From NCBI GenBank assembly GCA_947034895.1, contig OX344763.1, positions 41,787,025 to 41,851,024 on the forward strand: 64,000 nt of DNA, in the 5' to 3' direction. The position numbers were made by a program, and so were the translations under genes. This document shows positions 12,716-24,619 of this stretch, piece after piece (position 1 is the stretch's first letter; each line of letters begins with the position of its first letter). This DNA is from Rhytidiadelphus loreus (lineage: Eukaryota > Streptophyta > Bryopsida > Hypnales > Hylocomiaceae). Under the pieces are notes generated by a model, which was given only the letters and a program-made list of their open reading frames with translations, was not told the DNA's origin and made no database searches.

Positions 12716-15700
12716 ATCACACCATCAATTAAGCTTGTCTAAAGAAGCCTTCAACCTAGTGTTTCTTTCTTCCAAGTACTTATGAAAATTTTAGAATGAC
12801 ATATATGCTGCTTTGTTTTGTAGTTGGTCATAACCTCTCCATTGTAGTATACTTTGACTTCGTTTTGCCAAGTGCACTCTCTCAAGGAAGGCATATTCAT
12901 TTCTTGACTTACGCTCTCTTTTCTTTGTCTAAAGTATTTGTTTCAAGAACTACATACAAGTGCCCTAAGAAGAGTATTCAATCTTTATTATTTGCGTGTG
13001 GTGATGGGCTTTCATATAGATCTGTAAACAAAGTGATGCATCATGCAAATCCTCACCTTGAGATATCGATTGTAGCATTTTCGGGAATTTGAAGATTCAA
13101 CTTGATATCAAACCTGTAAGTTTTGATCAATCACTTGTGATGTATTTGTATCTTTTGCAGCCTACTGTTTGATTGGATTGGGTGGCCTAGGTTTGTACTT
13201 CCTCAATCTCACTAAAAAACTCCAAATTGGCTTTAGGGTTTGTACCACTAAAAAGGTTCCATTTATTGATTTTAATTGTTGAGCAAGTAAATAAATGTGA
13301 AATGGAGGATAGAGTGGATACACAATGTAGGGATTCTTTGTCAATGTTGTTTACTAAACTTTGTTTGGAGTGCACACAAGTACTCAATTTGTGATTAAAT
13401 AAGCCCTTGTCATATGAATAATACAACCAAGTGATTTACAATTAGAATTCTTTGCATTCACACCCCTCGACTTCCAAAATTGACAAGAATCTTAGCCTGG
13501 ACATGTGACACTTTGGTATTAGCAAAAGAACTTGACATTATACTTTCAAAGATCCAAAATCTAATACATTGATTAATAAGATATAATATAATGATAGTAT
13601 TTTACTACTAAACTATGTAATAGTTTATGAATGAATATGAAGCATGGTATTTGATGTTATTTCATACTTTTATTAGTATTGTTGGATAATATCTTCTCAT
13701 ACAAGACATATTCCACATTGCCACATTTGTATGGAAACTACCTATGATGTTTGAGAATGTGATAGTGACTAGTTAGAGTGATTTTTTTCATTGAGTGCAT
13801 TCTTTTTGTAAGCATTTGTATAGTAGGAGAGGATCTTAGGAAGTGTGATAATAAATAATTTAGAGTGTGGATGTAAAGCTCTCAAGGCAATGGTGTGGGA
13901 TGATAATTGCTTTTCCTTTGATTATACAAAAGAAAGATATGAATGTTTTGTGTTTGTCACTAGCTCATCTTTTGTAGGCCAACTTGGCTTGAACAAGAAT
14001 CACATATGGACACTTGAGTGGGACTTTGGCTATGTGGGTTTTACCACCAATGATGCCCATTGGTTCATGAAACACAATATTGTCAAGTCTATCAGTTTCT
14101 TTCCTTTTAATATTTTTGAAAAAGTTAGATTTATGTTATGTGTGCAATTTTGTGTTGCAACCTCTCTATTGTTAAGTCTATTTGGAATTGTTAATACCCA
14201 TTGGCTTTGCTTTGGGTTGATTTGTTCATATCTTGGGCTTGTAGTCTTGCTTTGAATGTAAACCTCCTCAAAGGAAGTGGATTGTAGGATTTTCAAAATT
14301 TCAAGCTTTTAATTTTTTGCTCGAGACTGGAATTTTTTTGAAATCCTACAAATGATCCTTTGAGAAGAATGATTTGTTCAATAATCTTGTAGAAACCTTT
14401 GATTGAAGGGGGGTAAAGTGAGGTGATGTAGAGAGGGGACTATAATGTCTACTATCTCCCTTTCAAACTTGTACAAGGTGAAGGTTGCCTTGTTACAAGT
14501 GTTTGAACACTATTTGGAATGTTACATGTGATGATTGTGAATTGTATTTGTAGCAACATTGCAATTGATAGTGTTTGTAATAATTTGCATGATTGCTAAG
14601 CTTTAACATTGTTATACAATCTAAGTAATGAGTGCAACATTGGAAGCTATCTATCCCTTGCCTATCTTCTTGGTGCTTGGATTTATCTCTATAATAGAAC
14701 TTCCATTCAGTTGCTTTGAAGTCAAGGTTTTTTTTATCTCTCTAAACTTTGAGTGGTTTAAAATTTGAGATATATGTTGATTGAGGTGAAATCTCCATCC
14801 ATATTGACTTACCAATAGCTTAAAGAGAGCTTGGTGCGGGCACTTAAGAAATTTGAGTCTTTAAAATCTGTGAGTGTCCTTTGAAGTCTTGTGATGTGTA
14901 TAGGTTGGATATTGCTTGAAAATATTATGTGTCATAATGCTAAGTTGCTCCATTGAAATTGGATTCTATTGGATTCAACATAATACTAAATGACCAATTC
15001 TATCCAAGTGGTTCAAAGTATGTTGTTGATTTTGAAGTATGGAGTGGTTATTGGATTTTTTGAGTTTGATTTTAGTTTTCAAATCTAGATTGAGTGATTA
15101 CTCTTGCTTTTCATAGTGATTGTGCCTAGAATCGGACTTGTGAACGAGTTGTTGTTTTGTCTATGAAGTATTGTTGGGTACTATCATGTGAGGCCAAGCT
15201 TTGCCATTAGTAGTGATTTAGTCAATTTTTCCTTGACTTCAAGATTTCTTTGAATGCACATGGGCTAGATTTTAGTGGTATATTTTACTATCTTTAGACT
15301 AAAGAAATATGGTAGAAGTTTGGAAGCATGGGGACTACTTATTGGAATTCTTCATTTTGTTAAAGATTCATCATTTATAAATTTAGTCATTCTTTCTTGT
15401 ATTTGGGATCCATCTTCCACTCTATTGTTGCTAATATTTTTAGGCATGTACGAACTTGGAAAGGTGTTCTATAAAATTTGGAATGTAGTAATGGTTATAC
15501 GTACAGTGTTGAATAGAATTTAGTTATGAAGGTTCCCTAAGAGTGTTAGAATTTTCCACAATGAGGGAATTGTTGCTTGTAGGGGGGTCTATTTAGTCAT
15601 AATTTTCTTTCAATCTATTATTGACATTATCACCTTGTAAATATCTTAGGTTGTTGCCTAAATGATTTGACTAGGATTGTTTTCATAACAATGTGCTTTT

Positions 15701-16706
15701 GTGGATGCTTTTCTATGATTGGATCTCCTCTAATCCAATCATGTATAACATGCGGTTTTGATGTAAACTATATGTTGTTTTTATTCAATGTAAATAGTGG
15801 TGGTGATTTGATTTGGTGAGCAATAATGAAGTGGATGTATTCGATGTATGTCTCATTGATATTGTCATTGAAAATTAGTAAGTCTTTCTTCGATAGCATA
15901 TGTAATAGAACATTGAACCAAGTTATCACATTAGCAAATCAAAATTGGATGTTTGATGTAAATTGTGAATGTAGTACATTGAAACATTGTTGTGTGCTAC
16001 AAGATTAGAATTTAGATAGAAAATTTTTGTTTTTTTAATTATTGTCTCAGCAATCTTATTTAGTGTCTAAATGTCAAACTTCTTTCAAGTAATATTTGAA
16101 ATCTATAGATCTATTTATTTCACAATTTCCAATAATTTGCACTTCATGTATGGAGGCATTTGAATTTGTGGTTGAATTTGGGCCATTTTCTTTATTCTTT
16201 AGGATATATATTAAGTTGTTCAATTTCATCTTCTTACATAGTCCATCATCAATTGATTTTAGAAGGTTGAGCACATGTTGCAAACAAATGTGGACGTGCT
16301 ATTTTATTTTAAGCAATAATACAAGGCAATTGTGGCAGAGTAGAAACAACTTTTGAGAAGACTACATTTGGAGCATTTTAAATTATGGAGGAGCTAGAGA
16401 GTATAGACTCTCGACCATCTTCATCAACAATGAGACTTGGTGAAGGTATTTCTCCTACCCTTTCAAGCCAACTTTCTATTGCACTACTATAGTGGGTTCT
16501 TCCAAAATCGTGTTATATTTGAAAGCACAGTCTAGAATAAGCCCCCTAATGGTGTAAATGTATTTTGAAAATTGTACCTCCATGTCTTCAAAGTTCTCCA
16601 AAGAAGTATTGGTTGTTTTGGAACATGTGGCTAGCTTCTAACATTCAGAAAAATTTTAGGCGTAAACAAGGCTACGAGTTTTGGAAGCAACAATGCAATT
16701 ATTGAA

Positions 16707-16711
<5 letters not shown>
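12716..16711. other. AT-rich noncoding stretch
   Basis: No gene recognised. The longest frames (13845-14255, 15275-15523, 16096-16356) are rich in Phe, Leu, Ile and Cys with no motifs, as expected from AT-rich noncoding DNA. At 14770-14850 there is a decayed copy of the segment near 10845. Confidence 0.6.

Positions 16712-16798
<87 letters not shown>
16712..16798. repeat. (AT)n microsatellite
   Basis: About 87 bp of uninterrupted AT dinucleotide repeat. It creates a spurious Ile/Tyr-repeat reading frame on the minus strand. Confidence 0.98.
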
Positions 16799-16803
<5 letters not shown>

Positions 16804-17783
16804 GCTCATGTGGCACTAGTACTGCCACGTCAGTGACACATCAGATTGGAAAAAAAAATTAAAATTAAAAAAAATAGAACTTAACAATCCCTTGTAGGCC
16901 TCAGAATTCTTGTAATCACTCACAGAACATGAGGATTTAATAACATAAAGAGTTGATAATGCATAAAGGCTTGTTAAAGATTAAAGATAACAAAAAATAT
17001 ATTCCTATTATTAAATCCTCATATTATTTCAACACGTGTCAGAGATCATAGATCATGTTATTAAATCCTCATTTTATTTTATATGATTCACAGAACACAG
17101 GGAGATATAATTGTGGGTTTATGAGCTTGCATATTTTTTTAAATAGTAATAACATGATTGCACCTCCATGTCTTATACTTCTAACACTTTGGGAGGAGGA
17201 GCTTTTGAATGTGACCACTCTTTTTCAATACTACCTAAGAGCAATTTTAAGTACTCTACTTTCAAAAATTTGTATCCCTATTGTGGTCTCGTTTTTGTCA
17301 AAATTAGAAAATCGATTGTGCATTACTTTCTTTTCTACACATTTCTTTGTTCTCTTGTGTTCACTATTTACTAGTTAGCCTTCAAATTACCCATAGCCCA
17401 ATTTGTGTCACTTTTGGGTGAACCCACCTTATTTCTACTTTCATGAAGATATAATTGTGTGTACTCACTTTGAGGTGCTTCTCAAGGAATATATCATCAC
17501 AAAAAATTTGAGGCCTAAACAAGGCCACGAGACAGCATGCAATTGGTATAATTACACATAAAAAATTATTATTTTCCTTGTACTTGCACTAGGGGCCAAA
17601 AGTTAAAAGGCCTTGTTTTGGCCTCATATTTTTTGTAATGGAATACAATTTGATGTCAATTAATTAGAGATGATTGTTAGTAAATGAATGTAACTATGGT
17701 TTTACTTAAGTGTCGATTTTTATTCTAATTCTTTCTTGATAGCTAAAGAATATTGACAATAACTATATAATTAATATTTGCAG
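16799..17783. other. Noncoding region upstream of the kinase exon
   Basis: No coding signal recognised. It probably includes intron or upstream sequence of the kinase gene, because a splice acceptor (TATTTGCAG, ending at 17783) lies directly before the kinase ATG. An upstream 5' exon could lie here but cannot be placed. Confidence 0.5.
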
Positions 17784-17791
17784 AAGGCATT

Positions 17792-19315
17792 ATGACTCTT
17801 GAGAGGGAGTTGGATACATATTCAAAACTTGTGGTTGCTTGTTATGAACGTGTGCAAATGATGCATTCTTTATCATTCAACAATCGACAATGTCAATATC
17901 TTGCTAATAAATTCAAAGAGGTCATTGAAAGTTCAAGTGCATTTTTAAGGACATCATGTGGTGCATTCATTGGATCACATGCACCTACAACATTGGAAAA
18001 ATATCTTCTAAGCTTCAAGTTGCTCTTTGTGTTGACTACAGAAATTGAAAGATTCATCAAAGGGTGTAGCCAAGATGCATGGGTACCAATTGCAATGACA
18101 TTGACAAACATGTCGGAGTTTGTTTCATCTATGGGGTTTCATTTGGAGTTGTGCCGAGTTGTCTTGTCTAAGAGATGTGGAGCATCTGGAGGTTTAACCT
18201 TTGATCAATTAGCACACATTTGCAAGGATATCAATGAAATTGTCAAAGCAAAGGCTTCTTTGGACAAAGAAGACCTCTTAAAGAAAATTTCATTCGCCTT
18301 GCCTTCATTGCATGGAGACAAGAAGGATTTGGCAAGTTATTTGCTTCAAAGACTTTTACGAGTGGCCCCTATTTCGAGCATATCTTTACCAGAATCGAAA
18401 TTAGATTTTTCTCGATATTTGACTTTTTTGAGAAGTATCTTTGAAAAAGTAGAAAAAGGGGTGCCCATTGGAAGAGGGGCTTCAGCTACTGTATTCAAAG
18501 CCATGTGGTTGGAAATGGAAGTTGCAGTAAAGGTTTTCCATGGGAAAAATAATCTTGAGTTCAAAAAAGAAGTTGATGTCCTTACAAGATTGTGCCATCC
18601 CAACATTACATCCATGTTTTGTTATACACAAGAGAGGCGAAAGTGTTCCATTTTCATGGAGTTGATGGATGGAGACCTCTTCACATTGATGCAACAAAGA
18701 TTGGAAGTGAATCCTGATTCTCCTCCATTCAATATTTGGGAAGCAATTGACCTAATGCACCAAATAGCAGAAGGGGGAAAGTACCTTCATGAACAAAAAA
18801 TTGTGCATAGAGACTTGAAATCACTCAACATTCTCATCAAAAGTGTGAAGACACCAGGTATGGATTTGGAATATATTCAAGCCAAGGTGGCAGACTTTAA
18901 TGTATCCAAAATCAAGAAAAGCAGTATTACAAACTCAGAGCAAACAATGAACGTTGGAAGCAATAGATGGATGGCACCAGAGTTGATACGTCTTCAATGC
19001 ATAGGCAATGAATTGAATGTAGAGAGGAGCAATCAATCTGTACCCAAATATCCTCATAAATGTGATATTTATAGCTTTGCAATGTTATGCTATGAGATAT
19101 TGACTGGAGAACGGCCTTTTGCGGATATTGAAGAGATACAAAAGATGAAGGCAATGATATTGGAGGGTTTTCGTCCAAGTCTTCCTACTCAATGTCCTTC
19201 TGAACTCAAAGCTTTAATTGAAAAATGTTGGGATCCAATTCCAAAAAATCGTCCAACTTTTGATGATATTTGTCAAGAGTTGAAGTATGTGAAGTATGTA
19301 CTAATGAGAGGTTAG
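17792..19315 (+). CDS. TKL-type protein kinase with helical N-terminal domain; DFN in place of DFG; probable first part of a kinase-TPR gene
   Basis: The 507-residue open frame has a helix-rich N-terminal region (about 1-200) and a kinase domain (about 222-502). Visible kinase elements are the Gly loop (IGRGASATV, 226-234), VAVK Lys247, alpha-C Glu260, HRDLKSLN (His339, Arg340, Asp341, Lys343, Asn346), APE (395-397), Asp425 and Arg487. The metal-binding motif reads Asp368-Phe369-Asn370 rather than DFG; the Asp is kept, so activity is possible but not assured. It most resembles plant TKL/RAF-like Ser/Thr kinases. The exon is preceded by an AG acceptor at 17782-17783. Its last codons overlap a GTTAGT donor at 19311, so the TAG at 19313 may be intronic and the protein may continue into the TPR array starting near 20.0 kb. 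The helical N-terminus followed by a kinase recalls MLKL-type architecture, but that comparison is weak. Confidence 0.88.
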   Translation: MTLERELDTYSKLVVACYERVQMMHSLSFNNRQCQYLANKFKEVIESSSAFLRTSCGAFIGSHAPTTLEKYLLSFKLLFVLTTEIERFIKGCSQDAWVPIAMTLTNMSEFVSSMGFHLELCRVVLSKRCGASGGLTFDQLAHICKDINEIVKAKASLDKEDLLKKISFALPSLHGDKKDLASYLLQRLLRVAPISSISLPESKLDFSRYLTFLRSIFEKVEKGVPIGRGASATVFKAMWLEMEVAVKVFHGKNNLEFKKEVDVLTRLCHPNITSMFCYTQERRKCSIFMELMDGDLFTLMQQRLEVNPDSPPFNIWEAIDLMHQIAEGGKYLHEQKIVHRDLKSLNILIKSVKTPGMDLEYIQAKVADFNVSKIKKSSITNSEQTMNVGSNRWMAPELIRLQCIGNELNVERSNQSVPKYPHKCDIYSFAMLCYEILTGERPFADIEEIQKMKAMILEGFRPSLPTQCPSELKALIEKCWDPIPKNRPTFDDICQELKYVKYVLMRG

Positions 19316-20030
19316 TATCTGACTTTCAAGACTTTGAATTTAAAAGATTTTATTTCTCTTGCTTTTTCATATAAATGTATAGTAAGTAGATATATGGTCA
19401 TAGCGAGGGTCATAGTTTATGTGAATGCATGATATCCATGTAAAATGCTATTAGAAATTTAATCTTTATTATTCAAATCTAGCATATTGCAGTGAATAAT
19501 ATTAATATTTAATGTGTAAAAACAATCAAATTTGAAATATGGAATACTACACTTTTGAGTCCAAATGGTTGTATTTAAAAAAATGTCTAGCAGTTTTGCA
19601 ATATGCAACCATTGTAGGATTTTGAAAGTAACTTCAATTCTTTGGACATTGTAGGTACCGCTTCCGCATCCAAGGTATGTTTGCAATGCACTGCTAAAAA
19701 TTCCAAGATTACTTTGAATATAGTTTATGTATCTCAAAATCCATGTGATTATATTTCATAGAATGCTTGAACGAATTTTGTACTCCAAACGTATTGTAGA
19801 TGTGTCATACTAAACGTATCATTTGGATGAGTATGTCTATATAAAAAATAATTATTACATACCATCATTTCACATAAGTTATAGATTTAAAATTCTTTTG
19901 AATAGGATTGAGCAAAAGAAGGTTTTGACTATGAATTGTAGGTTAAAGACTTAAAGATGATGAATTAAAGGATATTCACAAGATTGATAATAATTTTCCA
20001 AATATTATTTCCACTTTGAGGAGTTATAGG
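19316..20030. other. Spacer between kinase exon and TPR array (possible intron)
   Basis: AT-rich and without open frames of note. It begins with the GTTAGT donor candidate at 19311 and ends where recognisable TPR codons begin. No single acceptor stands out. Confidence 0.5.
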
Positions 20031-22575
20031 GAGGTTAAGTGAATATTAGGCTAGTATGTAGATATATTGGAGGACTTGAACAAGGTTGATGAACAATCAA
20101 CAAGTATGTAGATGCATTGGAGGACTTCATCAAACAAGGCTCATGAACTAAAGTCTAAGTATACTTTGACATTGTAGAGTTGTGGAGAAGTTACGAGAAT
20201 GGTGGGCAAGAATGCACAAGCATTAGAGGTCTTCAACAAGATTGATGAGCTTAAACCTTATGATGTTTTGGCATTGCAAAGGCATGGGGAAGTTAAGAGA
20301 ATAATGGACATAAATGTAGGTAACATGATATTCGTTATTTTGGGAGTTTTCCTATCTCCCAATTTACGTCGGTTTGCTCTGATCTGAATCACAGATTGGG
20401 AAACTGGAATTTTCGAATGGCCATAACTTACTCAAATTTTGTCCAAAATGGGCATATGAGATGTTTTTTGACATCTACAGATTCCGTAGATGTCAAAAAA
20501 CACCTCATATGCCCAGTTTGGACAAAATTTGAGTAAGTTATGGCCATTTGAAAATTCCAGTTTTCCAATCTGTGGTGTAGATCAGCTCGAACCGAGCTGA
20601 ACTGCATACTCCCAAAATCATGGAATTCTCCCAAAATAACGAATATCGTGTTAGGTGCATTGGAGGACTTGAAGAAGGCTAATGAATTGCAACCTAATGA
20701 TGTTATGACATTGCAGAGTCGTGGGTCAATTAAGAGAATGATGGGCAAGAATACCGAAGCATTGGAGGATTTAAACAAGGCTAATGAAGTTCAGCCTAAT
20801 GATACTTTCACCTTCAACTTTCATGGGGATGCAAACAGAAAGATGGACACATATGCAAATGCATTGGAGGACTTAAACAAGGCTAATAATTTGGAGCCTA
20901 ATCATGCACACACTCTAAGGAGTCTTGGGGAAGTAAAGATAATGATGGGCAAGTATGTAGATGCATTGGAGGACTTGAACAAGGCTGATGAATTAGAACC
21001 TAATGATGCTTTCACCTTGAGCAGGTGTGGGGAAGTAAAGAGAATGATGGGCAAGTATACAAATGCATTGGAGGACTTGAACAAAGCTAATGAACTGAAG
21101 CCTAATGATGCTTTTACTTTACGGAGTTGTGGGGAAGTGAAAAAAATGATGGGAAAATATGCAGATGCATTGGAGGACTTGGATAAGGCTGATGAGTTGG
21201 AGCCTAATGATGCTTGGACATTACAAAGGCGTGGGGATTTGAAGAGAAATATGGGCAAGAATGTAGATGCATTGGAGGATTTAAACAAGGCTAATGAATT
21301 ACAACCTAATGACGCTTTTACATTGGGAAGGCGTGGGGAAGTAAAGATAAGGATGGGCAGGTATGTAGATGCATTGGAGGACTTAATCAAGGCTGATGAA
21401 TTAGAGCCTAATGATGCTTTTACTTTGTGAAGTTGTGGGGAAGTGAAGAAAATGATGGGCAAATATGTAGAGGCATTGGAGGACTTGAACAAGGCTAATG
21501 AATTGAAGCCTAATGATGCTTGGACATTGCAAAGGCGTGGAGATGTAAAGAGAATGATGGAAAAGTATGTAGATGCATTGAAGGACTTGAACAAGTCTAA
21601 TGAATTGGAGCCTAATCATGCACATACTCTAAGGATGCGTGGGGAACTAAAGATAATGATGGGCAAGTATACAAATGCATTAGAAGACTTGAATGAGGCT
21701 GATGAACTAGAGCCTTATGATGCTTTGATTTTGCAAAGGCGTGGGGCACTTAAGATGTCAATGGGCAAGTATACAGAGGCATTGGAGGACTTGGACAAGG
21801 CTATTGAATTGAAGCCTAATGAGGTTTTTGCATTGCAGAGGCGTGGGGAACTAAAGAGAATGATGGACAAGTATGTAGATGCATTAGAAGACTTGAATAA
21901 GGCTAATGAATTAGAACCTAATCATGCATACACTTTGAGGAGTCGTGGGGCAGTTAAGATGTCAATGTGCAAGAATGTAGATGCATTGGAGGACTTGAAC
22001 AAGGCTAATGAATTGAAGCCTAATGATGCTTTTACATTGGGAAGGTGTGATGAAGTAAAGATAAGGATGGGCAAGTATGTAGATGCATTGGACGACTTAA
22101 ACAAGGCTAATGAACTAGAGCCTAATGATGCTTTTATTTTGCGGAGTTGTGGGGAAGTGAAAAAAATGATGGGCAAATATGTAGAGGCATTGGAGGACTT
22201 GAACAAGGCTAATGAATTGAAGCCTAATGATGCTTGGACATTGCGAAGGCGTGGAGATGTAAAGAGAATGATGGGAAAGTATACAGATGCATTAAAGGAC
22301 TTGAACAAGTCTGATGAGTTGGAGCCTAATCATACACACACTCTAAGGAGGCGTGGGGAACTAACAAAAATGATGGGCAATATGCAAAGGCATTGGAGAA
22401 CTTGAACAAAATTGATGAATTGGAGCCTAATGATGCTATGATATTGCAGAGTTGTAGGGCACTTAAGATGTTGATAGGCAAGTATATAGAGGCATTGGAA
22501 GGCTTGAACAAGGCTAAAGATTTGAAGCCTAATCACTCACACACTCTGAGGAGTCATAGGGATGTTAAGTGAATG
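20031..22575 (+). pseudogene. Array of about 20 TPR repeats, probably the C-terminal part of the kinase gene, with disabling mutations
   Basis: A 102-bp (34-codon) unit repeats with high similarity; the protein core is ALEDLNKANELEPNDAFTLRSRGEVKRMMGKYVD-like in short overlapping parts. Nineteen units can be counted from 20654 to 22572, with two to three degenerate ones from 20031 to 20320 and further scraps to about 22900. TPR units stack as helical pairs and bind partner proteins. Breaks seen: stops before 20199, a 335-bp insertion at 20319-20653, TGA at 21428-21430 where the unit consensus has an Arg codon, and loss of one base after 22380 that shifts the last two units. Removing the insertion restores frame, and reading resumes in the same frame after the TGA. 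Together with the upstream kinase this fits the kinase-TPR proteins of seed-free plants. Truncated expression up to the TGA remains possible. Confidence 0.82.
20321..20653. mobile_element. Foldback MITE inserted in a TPR codon
   Basis: The ends are inverted copies of TAACATGATATTCGTTATTT (26 bp, one mismatch), and almost the whole element folds on itself around a small loop near 20476. The left flank ends TAGG and the right flank begins with a second TAGG copy, so a 4-bp (or shorter, GG) target duplication is likely. The insertion splits the expected unit ...GTA GGT GCA TTG GAG and is 335 bp with its duplication. No coding capacity; superfamily not determined. Confidence 0.85.
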
Positions 22576-22900
22576 ATGAGCAAGCATTGGAGGACTTAAA
22601 TAATGTTGATGAGCATGAGTCTAATGATATTTTTAGTATTTATTAGGTACTTAAGAGAATGATATTTATATTGAGGATTTGAACAAAGCTAATGATCTTG
22701 AACTTGATAATATTTATTTTTAATTGAGTTGCAAGAAAATAAAAGCTTGATGGGCAAGAGTGCAAATGCATCAAAGGAGTTGAATACAGTGACACTTGTA
22801 TTTTGAGGAATTGCAGGGAAGTTTAAGAATGTCTGTCAAGTATATTGATGCATTAGAAGATGTTGGCAAGGTACATGATCTTGAGTATAATGGTGCTTTT

Positions 22901-24600
22901 ATTTTACTAGTCACAGGTCTTCTATTAAATCACGGTTTTTGTTTGCCTTTATTTTATTCAATACTTCATTGTGTTTCTTTTGTCAATTCATTTAATTATT
23001 AATTACCTTCTTAAATTAAAAATGTTTTTTCTTATGAAGTCAAGCATTAGTATTTATACTTAGTTGATAGATTTTTGTCAATGTTAAAACTCCCTTGAAT
23101 GATTGATGTCTTTTACATGTATTGTTTTCTTTTATAATTGGATATTGAAGAAATTAGGGTTTTATAGAAGAGAGTTTTGTATCCATTTATAGTAAATGAC
23201 TTCTTAGTAAAATGTTCAATAATGTTTTTGATATTATTGTGTTTTAATATTAAACTATTGTGTTTGCACAATTGTACATATTCAATTACTCAAGCATAAT
23301 AACTTTATTTTGTTGATGCTTATGTTTATATGTATCTTGATGATGGCCTTGATGTTGAAGTACATAGGTTGCTCATAGAAATGGTGACACAAATGTTTAT
23401 TTAAGTTTTGGATAGTTTTTCTAATCCTGTCTCTAATATATTTTTATTGAAAGATGAAAACATACCAATTAATGAGATGTTGACAGTATGAAGACTATAT
23501 TCAATTAATTCTTTTAATTTTTTAATTTTTGGACCAATCACAATCTTGATTCATCATGTAAAGTTTGTATTTTTTCATGACATTTGTTCAAAGTATACTC
23601 CTTAAATGTCAAAATCCAAAGGTGTAGTTTTTTATTTTTTTTAAATATACATGGAGTACATCAATTTCCTCAAGAAGCATTCAATGTTGGTTGTGATAGA
23701 GAGAGAAACAAATTGTATTGTATCAATCCAAGTAGGGTGCTAAAATATGACTAAATTATTTTATTTTTTCTCTCTTTGACTTTTCTCTTGAGATATTTTG
23801 TGGTTTCAAAATGTCGACTCTAATACTACTATTTGTCTTCTAATGGACTTGAAGTCAAAGAAAATGATGACCAAATTGTCAATAACTTGTACTAAAGTGC
23901 ATACTTATGGCCTTTGATTTGGTCAACTATGCCTTCTTCTTGCTTTTGTCCTTTTTGAATTAAGAATCAAACCTAGACTAGTAGTCAAATCCATCTCCTA
24001 ACACTACAAGATCAAGCATTGATTTGCAACTTTTGAGTTCTAACTCCACATCAAGTATTTAGACCTTCACACAACTCCTACTCCTCATTCAACTTGCTCA
24101 TTGACTCTATGATTTTCTTTCTCTTTCCTACAACTTTGATTTTGCTTTCTCTTTTCTCAACTTGAACTTGATTTGTTTCCCATTCAGATTCTTCACCCAC
24201 TTTGATCTTCTTTTGTATAACTCTTAAATTATGGTTTAATATGTGAATTGTGATACATTGTTATTTACATACTATCATGATCATTAATTTACTTTGTATT
24301 GAATGGTATTTGGTTAATGTTTTTTTATCAAATACCATTGAATTTCATAATATATCATACGGCTACAAAGGGCTTTCAAGTTTCAAGCCCTTCAAGGGTT
24401 AATGATAGGCCATGTTGCATGACTTGGTGAAACATGCACTCAGTCAAGTTAGTGACTCAAGTATGAACAAGAAATGCAAAACAAAGTTCATTCTGAAATT
24501 TCTGTTTTTTTGATACACCAGTCGGTCTTGACAAGGCTCACAACACTTTGACCCCTATTTGGAATTCTGACCCTTGAGTTTGAAGCTTTGATTTTTAACT
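22901..24600. other. AT-rich noncoding stretch
   Basis: No gene seen. The first hundred bases may include the last decayed TPR scraps (22796-22900). The remainder is AT-rich with short T-rich runs. Confidence 0.6.
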
Positions 24601-24619
24601 AGTTTTTTTTATTTTACAT

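Noticed and set aside
16631..16828. Ile/Tyr repeat protein
   Set aside because: Produced by the (AT)n microsatellite.
20902..22308. Long minus-strand frames across the TPR array (Ser/Phe/Thr-rich repeats)
   Set aside because: These are shadows of the 102-bp repeat on the opposite strand. The plus-strand translation is a textbook TPR.
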